Assembly (NCBI GenBank): GCA_002359215.1
Contig: DEMN01000007.1
Location: 274,918-338,917, forward strand
Direction: 5' to 3'
DNA length: 64,000 nt
Origin: Flavobacteriales bacterium UBA2669
GTDB taxonomy: Bacteria; Bacteroidota; Bacteroidia; Flavobacteriales_E; Vicingaceae
Shown here: positions 1-10,262 of the stretch, in pieces
Layout of the letters: each line of letters opens with the position of its first letter
Position numbering within the stretch: position 1 is the first letter of the stretch
Translations under genes and position numbers: made by a program
The notes under the pieces: generated by a model
Told to the model about the DNA's origin: nothing
The model's input: the letters and a program-made list of their open reading frames with translations, nothing else
Database searches by the model: none

Positions 1-36
1 TTTTTACTTTTATTAATTTTAATATAGAAAAGATTA

Positions 37-2589
37 TTAGTTTCTAAGAATAGTAATTGTTCCTTTATGCAATTCAATACTATCATCATGTTTTTTAATC
101 TCTAATATAAAATAGTAGGTCCCATCACTAACACCATCACCATCCCATTCATTTTTATAGTTTTCTTTTTCATAAATTTTAGTTCCCCATCTATTAAATA
201 CTTGTAAATTATTTTCAAAATATTCTAAATTTTTGAATACTAAGAAATCATTATGCCCATCGCCATTTGGAGTAAATATGTTTGGAATAATAATATCAGA
301 AAGTATTAAATATTCTAAAGAGACATCGTCCTGACAACCTTCTGCAGTTGTAATTAAGAGACTAACATTCATGAACCCTTGTGTAGTGTAAATATGGGTT
401 GGGTTTTGGATAGTACTTCCATTTCCATCACCAAAATTCCATAGCCAACTTATAGGGTTTCCTGAAGATAAGTCAGTGAAAGTAATTGGCATACCTGGCT
501 GACCCTGAGTTGGTGGATCAATTGAGAATGCTGCTGTTGGCACAGGATATCCATGTACAGTTGCATAAGCAGTATCATTACATCCAAAATTATCTGTAAC
601 TATAACACTTACACCACCTATGGTTGCACTCGTTGTTGAGTTAGTATCATTGTTGAACCACACATAACCATTAAATGAAGGGAAAACAGAAAGAGTAGTA
701 AAATCTCCCGGACAAACAGTGTCATTCCCAAGTATTGTTGCTTGAGGATCTGAATTAGTTACTGTTACTGCAGGAGAAGTTCCTGTACAGCCATTAGAAT
801 CGGTTACCGTTACAGTGTATGTTCCTGTTCCTGTTGTAATATTTGAAGTATTTTGTCCACCAGGATTCCAAGTGTAGTTAGTATAACTTCCTGACACTCC
901 TAAGGTTGTCAGTTCATTATTACAATAAAAATCATCACCTGTAATGGTCGGTGTTGGAGATGGAGCTTGACTTACAACAAATGTATCTGTTAGTGTACAA
1001 ACTAAAGTATCAACAGAAACGATATAAGTACCGGGAACTGTAATGGTAGCAAATTGACCAACACAACAAGCTGGAGACCAAGTATAATTAGTATATCCAG
1101 CACCTGCATCAATAACAACAGATCCTCCGGCACAAATAGCAGTATCGGAAATTTGAGGCCCCACTGCATTTAATACGGTAATAGTTACAGTATCTGTTAA
1201 GTTACAAAGACCAGGTACAGAATCACTAGTTACTACGTAAGTGGTAGTTTGGCTAGGAGTAATAATTGGATTTGTACATGAATCACAACTTATATTTGTA
1301 CCAACATTTATAGGGTCTCCAGCTATAGAAGTCCAAACAGGGTTGGTAGCATTAGCCACTTGTAATTGATGGGTATTTCCAGTACATATAGTTTGATCTG
1401 CTCCTGCATAAACTCCTGTGCCAATATTGAAGGTAACTGAGAAAGAGGTTTGTCCTGCAATTGGACAAAATTGGTCTCTAGCAATAAAGTTTACAACAGA
1501 ACCTGAAAATCCTCCTGTAGCGACCCAACAAAAGGTTCCTGTTTTAGGGTTAGTACCAGTTTGAGTAAATGTTGCTCCAGGAAGTATAGTTGTTCCGTTG
1601 GTGGTAATATGTAAAGAATCATTAGGATCAGCATCGTTGAATACAACATCAAAACACACGTTATCACCTATACATAAATCAATAGTGTTGTTATTAATAT
1701 TCGCAGAACCTGATACATTAGTGATAACAGGAGGTGGTGTAGGAGCTTGATTAGAACAACTTAACACAATAACTTGGAAGTCATGATTAACATAACCAGT
1801 CATATTGCCAAAAGCATCATAAGATTGAATTTGAATGTTTACCACAAAATTTCCTGTAGTTGGTTGAGTAAAAGTTAAACAACCTGTTGTTGGATCCCAT
1901 GTAGAATTTTGAAGCGGACTATTAATAGAATATGGAGCTGGATGTGTAATAACCGCACCTGCTCCTCCTTGTGGAGATACTAAGACATAATATAAACTAT
2001 CTCCCTCAATATCAGTTGAGGTTACACAATAAGTTGAAGTTTGTCCTGCACAATAATATGGAATAGGTTGTGCTGTTACTACAGATGAATTATTACAAGG
2101 AGCAGTAACTGTATTTAATTGGGACTGAACATAAACGTTGTTGCCTGATCCACCATTAGTATTTGTAGAGGCATCTCTACAACATAGGTCAAAACTTATA
2201 CCCCAAGAATTACAATTTGCAGGAAAAGTTATTGTTGCTTGATAAGTATACATCCATGTTCCTGGATTCGTTGATGGACCTCCTGAACAACTACTTAATT
2301 GTCCTGGACAAATTTGGTTGATATCAACAGCTTGTCCTACTTGAGTAAAAGTGGGTGCTATAGGGTTGGTTAATCCGCAAGTATTAGTAATATTGAAATA
2401 GGAAGCAGCCATTGTTGCTGGATGAGTACCTGGACAAGTTCTAAATAAGGTTAGTGTAAAAGTATATTCTAAAGGGTTGTTTGGGTTACATGTCCATGTA
2501 ATGTTTGCTCCTGGAATGTGAGATGCATATGCATTGTTAGTTATAAAAAAAGCCGAAAATAAACTTAATAGTAGAAGAATTTTTTTCAT
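37..2589 (-). CDS. Secreted PKD-domain protein with type B T9SS C-terminal domain
   Basis: Predicted cell-surface or gliding-associated protein; ligand unknown. Residues 1-22 form a signal peptide (hydrophobic LLLLSLF core, ending AYA). The middle is a chain of Cys- and Thr-rich Ig-like modules. About residues 685-764 are a PKD domain with the motif WNFGDG. The last 86 residues begin near IFTPNGDGHNDF and contain VFNRWG and WDGDG, which is the gliding_CHU_C (type B) sorting domain recognised by the type IX secretion system. The 850-residue frame is open from ATG to stop. nrdJ upstream ends in a terminator, so this gene is probably transcribed alone. Family and export route are clear; the molecular target is not. 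Confidence 0.9.
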   Translation of the reverse strand: MKKILLLLSLFSAFFITNNAYASHIPGANITWTCNPNNPLEYTFTLTLFRTCPGTHPATMAASYFNITNTCGLTNPIAPTFTQVGQAVDINQICPGQLSSCSGGPSTNPGTWMYTYQATITFPANCNSWGISFDLCCRDASTNTNGGSGNNVYVQSQLNTVTAPCNNSSVVTAQPIPYYCAGQTSTYCVTSTDIEGDSLYYVLVSPQGGAGAVITHPAPYSINSPLQNSTWDPTTGCLTFTQPTTGNFVVNIQIQSYDAFGNMTGYVNHDFQVIVLSCSNQAPTPPPVITNVSGSANINNNTIDLCIGDNVCFDVVFNDADPNDSLHITTNGTTILPGATFTQTGTNPKTGTFCWVATGGFSGSVVNFIARDQFCPIAGQTSFSVTFNIGTGVYAGADQTICTGNTHQLQVANATNPVWTSIAGDPINVGTNISCDSCTNPIITPSQTTTYVVTSDSVPGLCNLTDTVTITVLNAVGPQISDTAICAGGSVVIDAGAGYTNYTWSPACCVGQFATITVPGTYIVSVDTLVCTLTDTFVVSQAPSPTPTITGDDFYCNNELTTLGVSGSYTNYTWNPGGQNTSNITTGTGTYTVTVTDSNGCTGTSPAVTVTNSDPQATILGNDTVCPGDFTTLSVFPSFNGYVWFNNDTNSTTSATIGGVSVIVTDNFGCNDTAYATVHGYPVPTAAFSIDPPTQGQPGMPITFTDLSSGNPISWLWNFGDGNGSTIQNPTHIYTTQGFMNVSLLITTAEGCQDDVSLEYLILSDIIIPNIFTPNGDGHNDFLVFKNLEYFENNLQVFNRWGTKIYEKENYKNEWDGDGVSDGTYYFILEIKKHDDSIELHKGTITILRN

Positions 2590-2791
2590 TTGAATAGTTT
2601 TAGAGTTTGTGTTATAATTTAACCAAAATTTATATTTTCAACAGAGACGCTATTTTTTTTGTAAAGGTTGCGTACCTATATAATTTTTTAAGCCACAAAA
2701 ATAACAGATAATTTATTAGTAATTAATTATTTTTATATTTAGCGAAATTAAATTTTTCTTTTTTATTGAAAACTAGTAGGTTGTTATAATA

Positions 2792-2826
2792 AAAAAATCC
2801 GAAGAAATTTTTCTTCGGATTTTTTA
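2792..2826 (-). terminator. Rho-independent terminator after nrdJ
   Basis: Perfect hairpin AATCCGAAGAA / TTCTTCGGATT with a 4-nt loop, flanked by A-runs on the left and T-runs on the right, so it can also work on the plus strand. It lies just past the nrdJ stop codon. Confidence 0.85.
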
Positions 2827-2849
2827 TATAGGAAAATAAGTTTAATGTA

Positions 2850-5474
2850 TTAGCCACACTTAGAATGTCCACAACTTTTACAATTTAAGCATCCTTCTTC
2901 ATAAACTAATGATGGCTCTTTACAGCTTGGACAAGTATTTTCTGCTGGCTTTGTTCCATCAGGTATGAATTTTTTAAGCGATCTTACTACACCTTTTTTC
3001 CAAGTGTTTAAAGTTTCCTCACTTAAGTGTAAATTATCTACCATATCTACTACAAAGCTTAAAGGCATTCCATGACGTAACACTCCCGAAATTAATTTAG
3101 CATAGTTCCAATATTCTTCATTAAAGGTTCTTGAAAGCCCTTCAATAGTAGTTTTGTAACCGTGGCTATCCTCATATTGAAAATCATATCTAGTTTTACC
3201 ATCTTCAGATTTACTTTTAATTACCCATCCTTTTTTTACTTGAGATAAAATAGAGAATGACTCCCTTGATGCTCCTGTAAAAATTTCATAAGGTCTCCCA
3301 TCTAGTAGACCAATTACGGCAATCCATTTTTCATTTTCGTTGTTAAACTGGATAATTTCAGCTTCTAATTTTTCTGGACGTTTTGGAGCATTTGTTTCTA
3401 AAAATTGGTTGATTATTTCTTCTTTTTCAGATTTTTTATCGTTAGAAATCAATACACCGCTCCTAGATCCATCTCTATAAACAGTAATTCCTTTACAACC
3501 ACTTTCCCACCCTGTTAGGTAGATTTGGCTTACCATATCTTCAGGAACATCATTAGGAACATTAACGGTTACGCTAATGGAGTGGTCTATCCATTTTTGA
3601 ACAGCTCCTTGTAAACGAACTTTTTCAACCCAGTCAACATCATTTGCTGTTGCTCCGTGGTAAGGAGATTTAGCAATAATTTTGTTCAATTCTTCTTCTT
3701 CCATTTTAGATACTTCATCAGCATCGTATCCATTTACTTCTAACCAAGTAACAAATTTGTGGTGAAAAACGTGGAATTCTTCCCAAGAATCACCAACTTC
3801 ATCAACAAAGTCAACTTTAACTTTTTTATCGTTAGGGTTTACTTTTCTTCTTCTTTTGTAAGAAACCATAAATACAGGTTCAATTCCTGAAGATGTTTGT
3901 GTCATTAAGCTTGTTGTTCCTGTTGGAGCAATAGTTAATAAAGCAATGTTTCTTCTTCCAAATTTAACCATATCATTATAAAGAGTAGCATCTGCTTCTC
4001 TAATACGATTAATCATTGGATTTTTTTCTTCTCTAATACTGTCATAAATAGGGAATGCACCTCTATCTTTAGCCATATCTACAGAAGCACGATAAGCTGA
4101 TAAGGCAAATTTTTTGTGTACATCAGTAGAAAACTCTGTAGCTTCTTTTGTACCGTATTTTAATCCTAAAGCAGCTAACATATCTCCTTCGGCAGTAATA
4201 CCAACACCTGTTCTTCTTCCTTGAATAGATTTGGTTTTAATTTTTTGCCAAAGGTTTAATTCTGTTCTTTTTACTTCTGGAGTTTCAGGATCCGCTTCAA
4301 TTTTCTCAATTATTCTATTAACTTTTTCAATTTCTAAATCAACAATATCATCCATTATGCGTTGTGCAATTTGTGTATGTTTATTGAATTTTTCGTAGTT
4401 AAAAGCTGCTTGTTCTGTAAATGGGTTTTCTACATAACTATATAAGTTAACTGCTAATAATCTACAGCTATCATAAGGACATAATGGAATCTCTCCACAT
4501 GGGTTGGTAGAAACTGTTCTAAAACCTAAATCAGCATAGCTATCAGGAATAGATTCGTTGATTACAGTATCCCAAAATAAAATTCCCGGTTCTGCAGATT
4601 TCCATGCATTGTGTATGATTTTATCCCACACTTCTTTTGCATTTATTGTTTTTGTATATAAAGGGTTGTCTGAATGAATTGGATATTGTTGTTTGTATTC
4701 TGAGTTACTTTTTACAGCTCTCATAAATTCATCATCTATTCTAACAGAAACATTTGCTCCAGTTACCTTAGTTCCATCCATTTTTGCATCAATAAAATGT
4801 TGTGCATCTGGATGTTTAATAGATATAGAAAGCATTAAAGCACCTCTTCTTCCATCTTGAGCCACTTCTCTGGTTGAGTTAGAATATCTTTCCATAAAAG
4901 GAACAACTCCTGTAGATGTTAATGCACTGTTTTTAACAGGGCTTCCTTTTGGACGAATGTGAGATAAATCATGACCAACACCACCTCTTCTTTTCATTAA
5001 CTGAACCTGCTCTTCATCAATTTTCATAACACCACCATACGAATCAGAATTTCCTTCGTTACCAATAACAAAACAGTTAGATAATGAACCTATTTGAAAG
5101 TCATTACCAATACCTGTCATTGGACCACCTTGAGGAACGATGTACTTAAACCCCTTTAAAACATCATAAATTTCCTCTTCAGTATAAGGATTAGCATACT
5201 TGTTTTCTATTCGAGCAATTTCTTTTGCCAACCTTCTATGCATTTGATCAGGATTCGACTCATATATATTACCTTCAGAATCTTTTAAGGCATATTTATT
5301 AAGCCATACATTAGCAGCTAACTCATCACCATTAAAATATTTTGCTGCTTCAGCTAATGCTTCCTCGTGTGAATAGATCTTCATACCGTTTTCTTCATTT
5401 TTTTCGATTTCGTTCACTAAAATTTCATCGTTTGTTTTTGTAGTTTCGTCTACATTAATTACTGTTTTCTCCAT
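2850..5474 (-). CDS. nrdJ: Adenosylcobalamin-dependent ribonucleotide reductase (class II)
   Basis: Cytoplasmic enzyme reducing ribonucleotides to deoxyribonucleotides with a B12-derived thiyl radical. The redox and radical cysteines are visible: C134 in LSNCFV, C326 in NPCGEIPL and C337 in YDSC, the same order as in the Thermotoga enzyme. The phosphate-binding stretch APTGTTSLMTQTSSG follows. The last 27 residues carry six cysteines (CPSC, CLNCKSC, KC), the C-terminal zinc-ribbon/redox tail of this family. At 874 residues it is a normal single-chain class II enzyme. The start is ATG; the N-terminal 30 residues are a low-complexity acidic extension. A clear terminator follows. The cell therefore needs cobalamin for this enzyme; no B12 riboswitch was recognised upstream. 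Confidence 0.95.
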   Translation of the reverse strand: MEKTVINVDETTKTNDEILVNEIEKNEENGMKIYSHEEALAEAAKYFNGDELAANVWLNKYALKDSEGNIYESNPDQMHRRLAKEIARIENKYANPYTEEEIYDVLKGFKYIVPQGGPMTGIGNDFQIGSLSNCFVIGNEGNSDSYGGVMKIDEEQVQLMKRRGGVGHDLSHIRPKGSPVKNSALTSTGVVPFMERYSNSTREVAQDGRRGALMLSISIKHPDAQHFIDAKMDGTKVTGANVSVRIDDEFMRAVKSNSEYKQQYPIHSDNPLYTKTINAKEVWDKIIHNAWKSAEPGILFWDTVINESIPDSYADLGFRTVSTNPCGEIPLCPYDSCRLLAVNLYSYVENPFTEQAAFNYEKFNKHTQIAQRIMDDIVDLEIEKVNRIIEKIEADPETPEVKRTELNLWQKIKTKSIQGRRTGVGITAEGDMLAALGLKYGTKEATEFSTDVHKKFALSAYRASVDMAKDRGAFPIYDSIREEKNPMINRIREADATLYNDMVKFGRRNIALLTIAPTGTTSLMTQTSSGIEPVFMVSYKRRRKVNPNDKKVKVDFVDEVGDSWEEFHVFHHKFVTWLEVNGYDADEVSKMEEEELNKIIAKSPYHGATANDVDWVEKVRLQGAVQKWIDHSISVTVNVPNDVPEDMVSQIYLTGWESGCKGITVYRDGSRSGVLISNDKKSEKEEIINQFLETNAPKRPEKLEAEIIQFNNENEKWIAVIGLLDGRPYEIFTGASRESFSILSQVKKGWVIKSKSEDGKTRYDFQYEDSHGYKTTIEGLSRTFNEEYWNYAKLISGVLRHGMPLSFVVDMVDNLHLSEETLNTWKKGVVRSLKKFIPDGTKPAENTCPSCKEPSLVYEEGCLNCKSCGHSKCG

Positions 5475-5845
5475 TCTGATAAGGGGTTTTAAGGGTTATT
5501 AAATTCATGCATTTTTCATCAAAAAACGCTTGTGCAATTTAGAAAGAGTATTGACATTTTTTAGCATCTTTTGGAGCATTTTTTTATCAACACTAAGATA
5601 AGTTTTAATCTGTGGGGACTTCAACTTGTTTTTGTATTTTTTATTAACAACTGCATCTTAATAGCGGAATTTTTTATATATGAATTTTAGTAATTAACAG
5701 ACAAAATATTGATGTTTAACGATAAATACTAACATAGTGATAGTAATTAGGAGAAGAAAATAAATTTTATCTATTTCGAAAAACCTAATTTTGATTTTTA
5801 TAAAAGACATTCTACCTTCAGTAAATCGCATAAAATATTTTTTAG
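5475..5845. promoter_or_regulatory. Divergent nrdJ / ispH intergenic region (371 bp)
   Basis: Longest gene-free stretch of the window. On the minus strand a candidate nrdJ promoter has TTG at 5622-5624, a 21-nt spacer and TATCTTAG at 5593-5600 (one mismatch to TAnnTTTG). On the plus strand TAATTTTG at 5786-5793 is a perfect Bacteroidota -7 box for ispH, without an obvious -33 TTG. No riboswitch, tRNA or ORF was recognised. Confidence 0.4.
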
Positions 5846-7060
5846 ATGAAAAAATTTGACATTCCTATATATTATAAAAGCTCATTTATTTCTGCTATTA
5901 AAAATTTACGTAAAGATGCCGATCCACGAAAAAAAGATTTTTCTCCTACGTTATTAGATTTTGGTTCGGTACAGTTTCTTATTGCGCGTCATTTTGGTTT
6001 TTGTTACGGTGTAGAAAATGCCATTGAAATTGCCTACAAAGCAGTTGAAGAGAATCCCGGAAAAAGAATTTTTTTGTTGAGTCAGATGATTCACAACCCT
6101 ATAGTAAATCAAGATTTACAAGAAAAAGGTATTCAGTTTATTATGGATACAGAAGGCAATCAATTAGTAGAGTGGGAAGAACTTAATAGTAATGATGTTA
6201 TTCTTATTCCTGCTTTTGGGACCACCATAGAGATTGAAGAAAAAATTAATGCCATTGGATTACAAACCGAAAAATACAATACTACTTGTCCTTTTGTGGA
6301 GAAGGTTTGGAAACAATCGGAAAAATTAGGAAAAACTAATCATACTATTATTATACACGGAAAGCATAAGCACGAAGAAACGAGAGCTACTTTTTCGCAT
6401 AGCTATCAAAATGCTCCTTCTATTATTATTAAGGATATGAATGATGCAGTATTTATTGCTAAGGTAATTTTAGGAGAAATTCCTGCTGCCGATTTTTATG
6501 AAAAGTTTAAAGGAAGACTTTCTGAAGGTTTTGATGTAGAAAAACATTTTGAAAAAATAGGTGTAGTAAACCAAACTACTATGTTAGCAACAGAAACACA
6601 AGCTATTGCAGATTATTTTAAACAAGTGATGTTGCTAAAATATGGCGAAGCAACTATTAAAAATCATTTTGCAGATACCAGAGATACACTTTGTTATGCT
6701 ACTAATGATAACCAACAAGCTACTTATGCTTTGTTAGAAGAACCTGCTGATTTTGCTATTGTGGTGGGTGGTTACAATAGTTCTAATACTTCTCATATTG
6801 TAGAGTTGTGCGAGGAAAAATTACCTACTTATTTTATTAGTTCGGCTAATGAAATAGAAAACCAACACACCATACACCATTTTAATTATAATGCAAAGAA
6901 ACTAGAAACTACCAATAATTTTATTCCCGAAAAACAATCGGTAAAAATTATATTGACCAGTGGAGCTTCTTGTCCCGATACTTTGGTAGATGCTGTGTTA
7001 GATAAGTTACTTTCTTATTTTCCAACAGCAAAAACAAAAGAGGAAGTTTTGGTTGGGTAA
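5846..7060 (+). CDS. ispH: 4-hydroxy-3-methylbut-2-enyl diphosphate reductase
   Basis: Last enzyme of the MEP (non-mevalonate) isoprenoid pathway, making IPP and DMAPP; an Fe-S enzyme in the cytoplasm. The three cluster cysteines are visible: C53 in FGFCYGVENA, C148 in TTCPFVEKVW and C376 in SGASCPDTLV. The conserved QMIHNP and HGKHKHEE histidines are present. At 404 residues it is the long form seen in Bacteroidota and cyanobacteria rather than the shorter proteobacterial form. ATG start, with a TAATTTTG box about 50 nt upstream. It appears to be a single-gene unit. Confidence 0.95.
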   Translation: MKKFDIPIYYKSSFISAIKNLRKDADPRKKDFSPTLLDFGSVQFLIARHFGFCYGVENAIEIAYKAVEENPGKRIFLLSQMIHNPIVNQDLQEKGIQFIMDTEGNQLVEWEELNSNDVILIPAFGTTIEIEEKINAIGLQTEKYNTTCPFVEKVWKQSEKLGKTNHTIIIHGKHKHEETRATFSHSYQNAPSIIIKDMNDAVFIAKVILGEIPAADFYEKFKGRLSEGFDVEKHFEKIGVVNQTTMLATETQAIADYFKQVMLLKYGEATIKNHFADTRDTLCYATNDNQQATYALLEEPADFAIVVGGYNSSNTSHIVELCEEKLPTYFISSANEIENQHTIHHFNYNAKKLETTNNFIPEKQSVKIILTSGASCPDTLVDAVLDKLLSYFPTAKTKEEVLVG

Positions 7061-7307
7061 GGATAAAAAACAAATATTAAGTTATTTGTCTTTCAGAATG
7101 AACCTATCTGTAAGGGTAGTTTAATATAAATATTTATAGTTAGAAATAAGCTAGTTAACTCCTACGTGACACGCAAGAAGATAATTGTCAGAAAATTTTT
7201 GGTTGTTGATTTGTAAATTTAATCAGAGTAAAGGGAATGAACAAAATAATTTATTTTCTCACAATAAGTAAAAAAATGTACTTTTGATTTTTATTAAAAA
7301 TAGAAAT

Positions 7308-8909
7308 ATGTACTTCTCAAATAAAATTTTATTATCCTTTTTCATAATTCTTTCATTAAATCTTTATTCCCAAAAATTACCAAATAAGGTAATATTTGAA
7401 CTTGGAATCGAACAAACTATAAAAAAAAGATCTTCGACCTTAGAGCAAGTTATATCATCTGATGAAAATGGTATTTATATAATTAAATCAGAAACACAGG
7501 GAGTACACCTTTATATAGGAGATGAAGATGTTGCTGGTAAGTTTAGATTAACACTTGAGCATTTTGATAAAGAGTTAATTTTAATAAAATCTAAAGTTTT
7601 GGATTTCCAAAAAGAAAAGAAAAATATCGAATTTATTTTTCAACTAAATAATAAAATTTACTTATTTGTTTCAGAAACAAACAAAAAAGAAGAAAAAGTT
7701 ATTCTTAGTCAATATGAAATTGATAAATCAACATTTGAAATCAGTGAAGAGGTAAAACAAGTTGCAGAATATAGTATTGAGGGCCTAAATAAATTAGACC
7801 CTGGAGATTTTAATCACAGTATTTCTAACGATTCTTCAAAAGTTTTAATCTATTATAACTTCCCTAATAAGGATGATGAAAAAAATCAATATATGCTCTA
7901 TATTTATGATAATCAGTTTAATTTGATAAACAAAGAACATTTGATTACACCTTATATTAAAAAAGTATTGACTGTTGAAAATGTAAAAATTGACAATAAA
8001 GGTGATGTTCACATACTTGCACGAAATTATAGTGATGATAAAGAGGACAGAACTAAATACAGTCCTAACCACCAATATTTGCTATTCAGTTATCTATCAT
8101 CTAATAAAAAAACTATTGAGAACAGACTAAGTCTTAATAATAAAATTGTTACCGAGTTTGATTTCATTCTAGATAATAATGATAATATTATATGTGCGGG
8201 ATTTTATTCAGAAGAGGACATTTATAGTATAAAGGGACTTTTTATTACAAAAATAGACGGTGCGACAAATACCATTAAAGTTGAAAAAGTTCATGAATTT
8301 GATTTAGAATTTATTACAAAAGACATTAGTCAAAGAGAACGAGAAAAAAAAGAAAAACAACAAGAGAAAGATAAAAACATAGAAATGGAAAATTATTTTC
8401 TTGACCATATTCTATTAAAAGATGACGGAGGAATAATAATAATTGGCGAAAATTTTTCCACAAGAATTCGATTCACAAGTACCCCTAATGGAGGTACAAC
8501 ATCTGAAACGGTTTATTTTCATAATAATATTATTATTACTAGTTTAAGTGCTGAAGGAAATGTGGAGTGGCATCAAAAAATTAAGAAAAATCAAGCTACT
8601 GCCAATACTGTAGAGTCTTCATCTTATGGTTTAGCAAAAATAAATAATACACTTTATTTTATATTCAATGCAATGCAAGGAGAAAATAATAAATTAATTT
8701 ATAATCACAGCAATTACTATAAAAAATCAATATTAGCAATCATCGGTATTGATGATAAAGGCATTATAAGTGAAGATAAATTATTTGGATTTGAAGAATC
8801 TAATGTATTAATGAAACCCCGTTTAGGCAAACAAATCTCGGACAATGAATTTTTGTTATTTGGAAAAATTAAAAAAATACATCGCTTTGCAAAAGTAACA
8901 TTTCATTAG
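7308..8909 (+). CDS. Secreted protein of unknown function
   Basis: I do not recognise a characterised family. An ATG at 7308 gives a classic signal peptide (MYFSNKILLSFFIILSLNLYSQ) and is preferred over the in-frame TTG at 7284. The mature part (about 510 residues) is rich in Lys, Asn, Ile and Asp, with repeated strand patterns such as LIIYDN and ILLKDDGGIIIIGEN that suggest a beta-propeller-like periplasmic or surface protein. A charged segment rich in Glu and Lys (near KEKQQEKDKN) lies about two thirds along. It is flanked by spacers with no convincing partner genes. Confidence 0.75.
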   Translation: MYFSNKILLSFFIILSLNLYSQKLPNKVIFELGIEQTIKKRSSTLEQVISSDENGIYIIKSETQGVHLYIGDEDVAGKFRLTLEHFDKELILIKSKVLDFQKEKKNIEFIFQLNNKIYLFVSETNKKEEKVILSQYEIDKSTFEISEEVKQVAEYSIEGLNKLDPGDFNHSISNDSSKVLIYYNFPNKDDEKNQYMLYIYDNQFNLINKEHLITPYIKKVLTVENVKIDNKGDVHILARNYSDDKEDRTKYSPNHQYLLFSYLSSNKKTIENRLSLNNKIVTEFDFILDNNDNIICAGFYSEEDIYSIKGLFITKIDGATNTIKVEKVHEFDLEFITKDISQREREKKEKQQEKDKNIEMENYFLDHILLKDDGGIIIIGENFSTRIRFTSTPNGGTTSETVYFHNNIIITSLSAEGNVEWHQKIKKNQATANTVESSSYGLAKINNTLYFIFNAMQGENNKLIYNHSNYYKKSILAIIGIDDKGIISEDKLFGFEESNVLMKPRLGKQISDNEFLLFGKIKKIHRFAKVTFH

Positions 8910-8924
8910 TTATCACAAGGCAGG

Positions 8925-8996
8925 ATTTTTTGACAGATTGCTTCAGCTCTTTCACACTAAGCCCATCACAAAGGCTTCGCAATGACGTTAGAAATC
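8925..8996. repeat. Remnant of an interspersed CTTCGCAATGACG-type repeat
   Basis: The spacer between the two convergent genes reads like the dispersed intergenic repeat common in Bacteroidota genomes: AGATTGCTTC near the left and GGCTTCGCAATGACG near the right, with short inverted ATTGC / GCAAT ends. Called from remembered pattern only; copy number cannot be measured here. Confidence 0.4.
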
Positions 8997-10235
8997 CTAC
9001 TCCTTCAACACCTCTATCATCGCTTTGGCTTTTAGTAGACATTCTTCATATTCTTTTTCAGGAACGGATAAGTTGGTAATGGCTCCACCAACCATAAAGG
9101 ATAAATATTTTCGGCTAGCATTATAAGTGATGCTGCGTATAACAACATTAAAATCAACATTTTTTTCGGGAGTAATGTAACCTACTGTTCCGGAGTAAAT
9201 ACCTCTTTTGGTGGCTTCATATTTTTCTATCAGTTGCATGGCACTAATTTTTGGGGCTCCTGTCATAGATCCCATCGGAAAAAGTGCTTGTATAATTTCT
9301 TCAAAAGTGGTGTTATCTTTTAATGCTGCTCTAACGGTAGAAATCATTTGGTGTACTTGTGGAAAAGTATAAATACCACAAAGTTCATCTACTTTTACGG
9401 ATGCTTTTTGAGCAATTTTAGATAAATCATTACGTACCAAATCTACTATCATCACATTTTCGCTACGTTCTTTTTGGTCGTTAAAAAGGGCTTTTTTTAG
9501 CTGCTCATCTTCTTGTTGGTCTTTACCTCTTTTTATAGTACCTTTTATAGGTTGAGAAATGATGTCACTTCCTGTTTTTTGAATAAATCGTTCGGGCGAA
9601 GCACAAAGTAAATATTTGTCATCTTGTTTTATAAAACAAGAGAAAGGTGTAGGTGATTTTTCGTTGAGCAAAAAATAATAGTCAATTGGGTTAATTTGTA
9701 TGTCTTCTGCATAAAATTCCTGACAAAAATTTATTTCATAAATATCGCCTAACTGAATGTGGTTTTTTAGTGTTGATACTTTAGCTAAATAGTCTGCTTT
9801 AGTAATTCTAGATGTAACTGCAATGGGTTGTTTTGCTTCCACATCAGCTAATTTATAAGTTGAAATGTTGTTAAGTATTTTATTGATTTTGTTACTAGAA
9901 TAGCGTTCCCTATTATAATATAGTTGACTATTTTCTCCTTCTAACACAAATAGTAATTGTGGGGTAAAAAAATGTTTCTCAGGAAATTGAATGCCATCAG
10001 GATGATTAGAGCTTAATTTTTCAATCTGATTTTTGTAATCGTAACTGATAAAACCAAATTGCCAACTGTTTTCGTCACATTTGTTATTGTCGGAAATAGC
10101 AATAAAACTTTTGGTTGAAGTATGGTTACTATTTAGAAAAACAATGTTTTTTACATCGCTAAAATAATGTAATACTTTTTGCGGAAATGAATTTCGGTAA
10201 GAAAAAGAAATTTGCTCAAAAACAGAATTATTCAT
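8997..10235 (-). CDS. pabB: Aminodeoxychorismate synthase component I family protein
   Basis: Chorismate-utilising enzyme that converts chorismate to 4-amino-4-deoxychorismate for folate synthesis, normally with a PabA glutaminase (not in this window). The diagnostic PIKGT motif is at residues 229-233; the lysine distinguishes PabB from the PIAGT of TrpE. GSMTGAPKISAM follows at 322-333, and KEYEECLLKAKAM near the C-terminus closes the chorismate-binding fold. At 412 residues it matches the family. Last gene of the minus-strand run; 27 nt separate it from rfbD. Confidence 0.88.
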   Translation of the reverse strand: MNNSVFEQISFSYRNSFPQKVLHYFSDVKNIVFLNSNHTSTKSFIAISDNNKCDENSWQFGFISYDYKNQIEKLSSNHPDGIQFPEKHFFTPQLLFVLEGENSQLYYNRERYSSNKINKILNNISTYKLADVEAKQPIAVTSRITKADYLAKVSTLKNHIQLGDIYEINFCQEFYAEDIQINPIDYYFLLNEKSPTPFSCFIKQDDKYLLCASPERFIQKTGSDIISQPIKGTIKRGKDQQEDEQLKKALFNDQKERSENVMIVDLVRNDLSKIAQKASVKVDELCGIYTFPQVHQMISTVRAALKDNTTFEEIIQALFPMGSMTGAPKISAMQLIEKYEATKRGIYSGTVGYITPEKNVDFNVVIRSITYNASRKYLSFMVGGAITNLSVPEKEYEECLLKAKAMIEVLKE

Positions 10236-10262
10236 TGCGGGCTTATGGGGTTACTATTTTAT

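Noticed and set aside
5475..5845. Possible cobalamin riboswitch ahead of nrdJ
   Set aside because: No B12-box-like conserved core could be found on the minus strand.
9123..9140. ATAAG-N8-CGTAT inside pabB
   Set aside because: Arms only; centre GATGCT lacks the core and no promoter is nearby.
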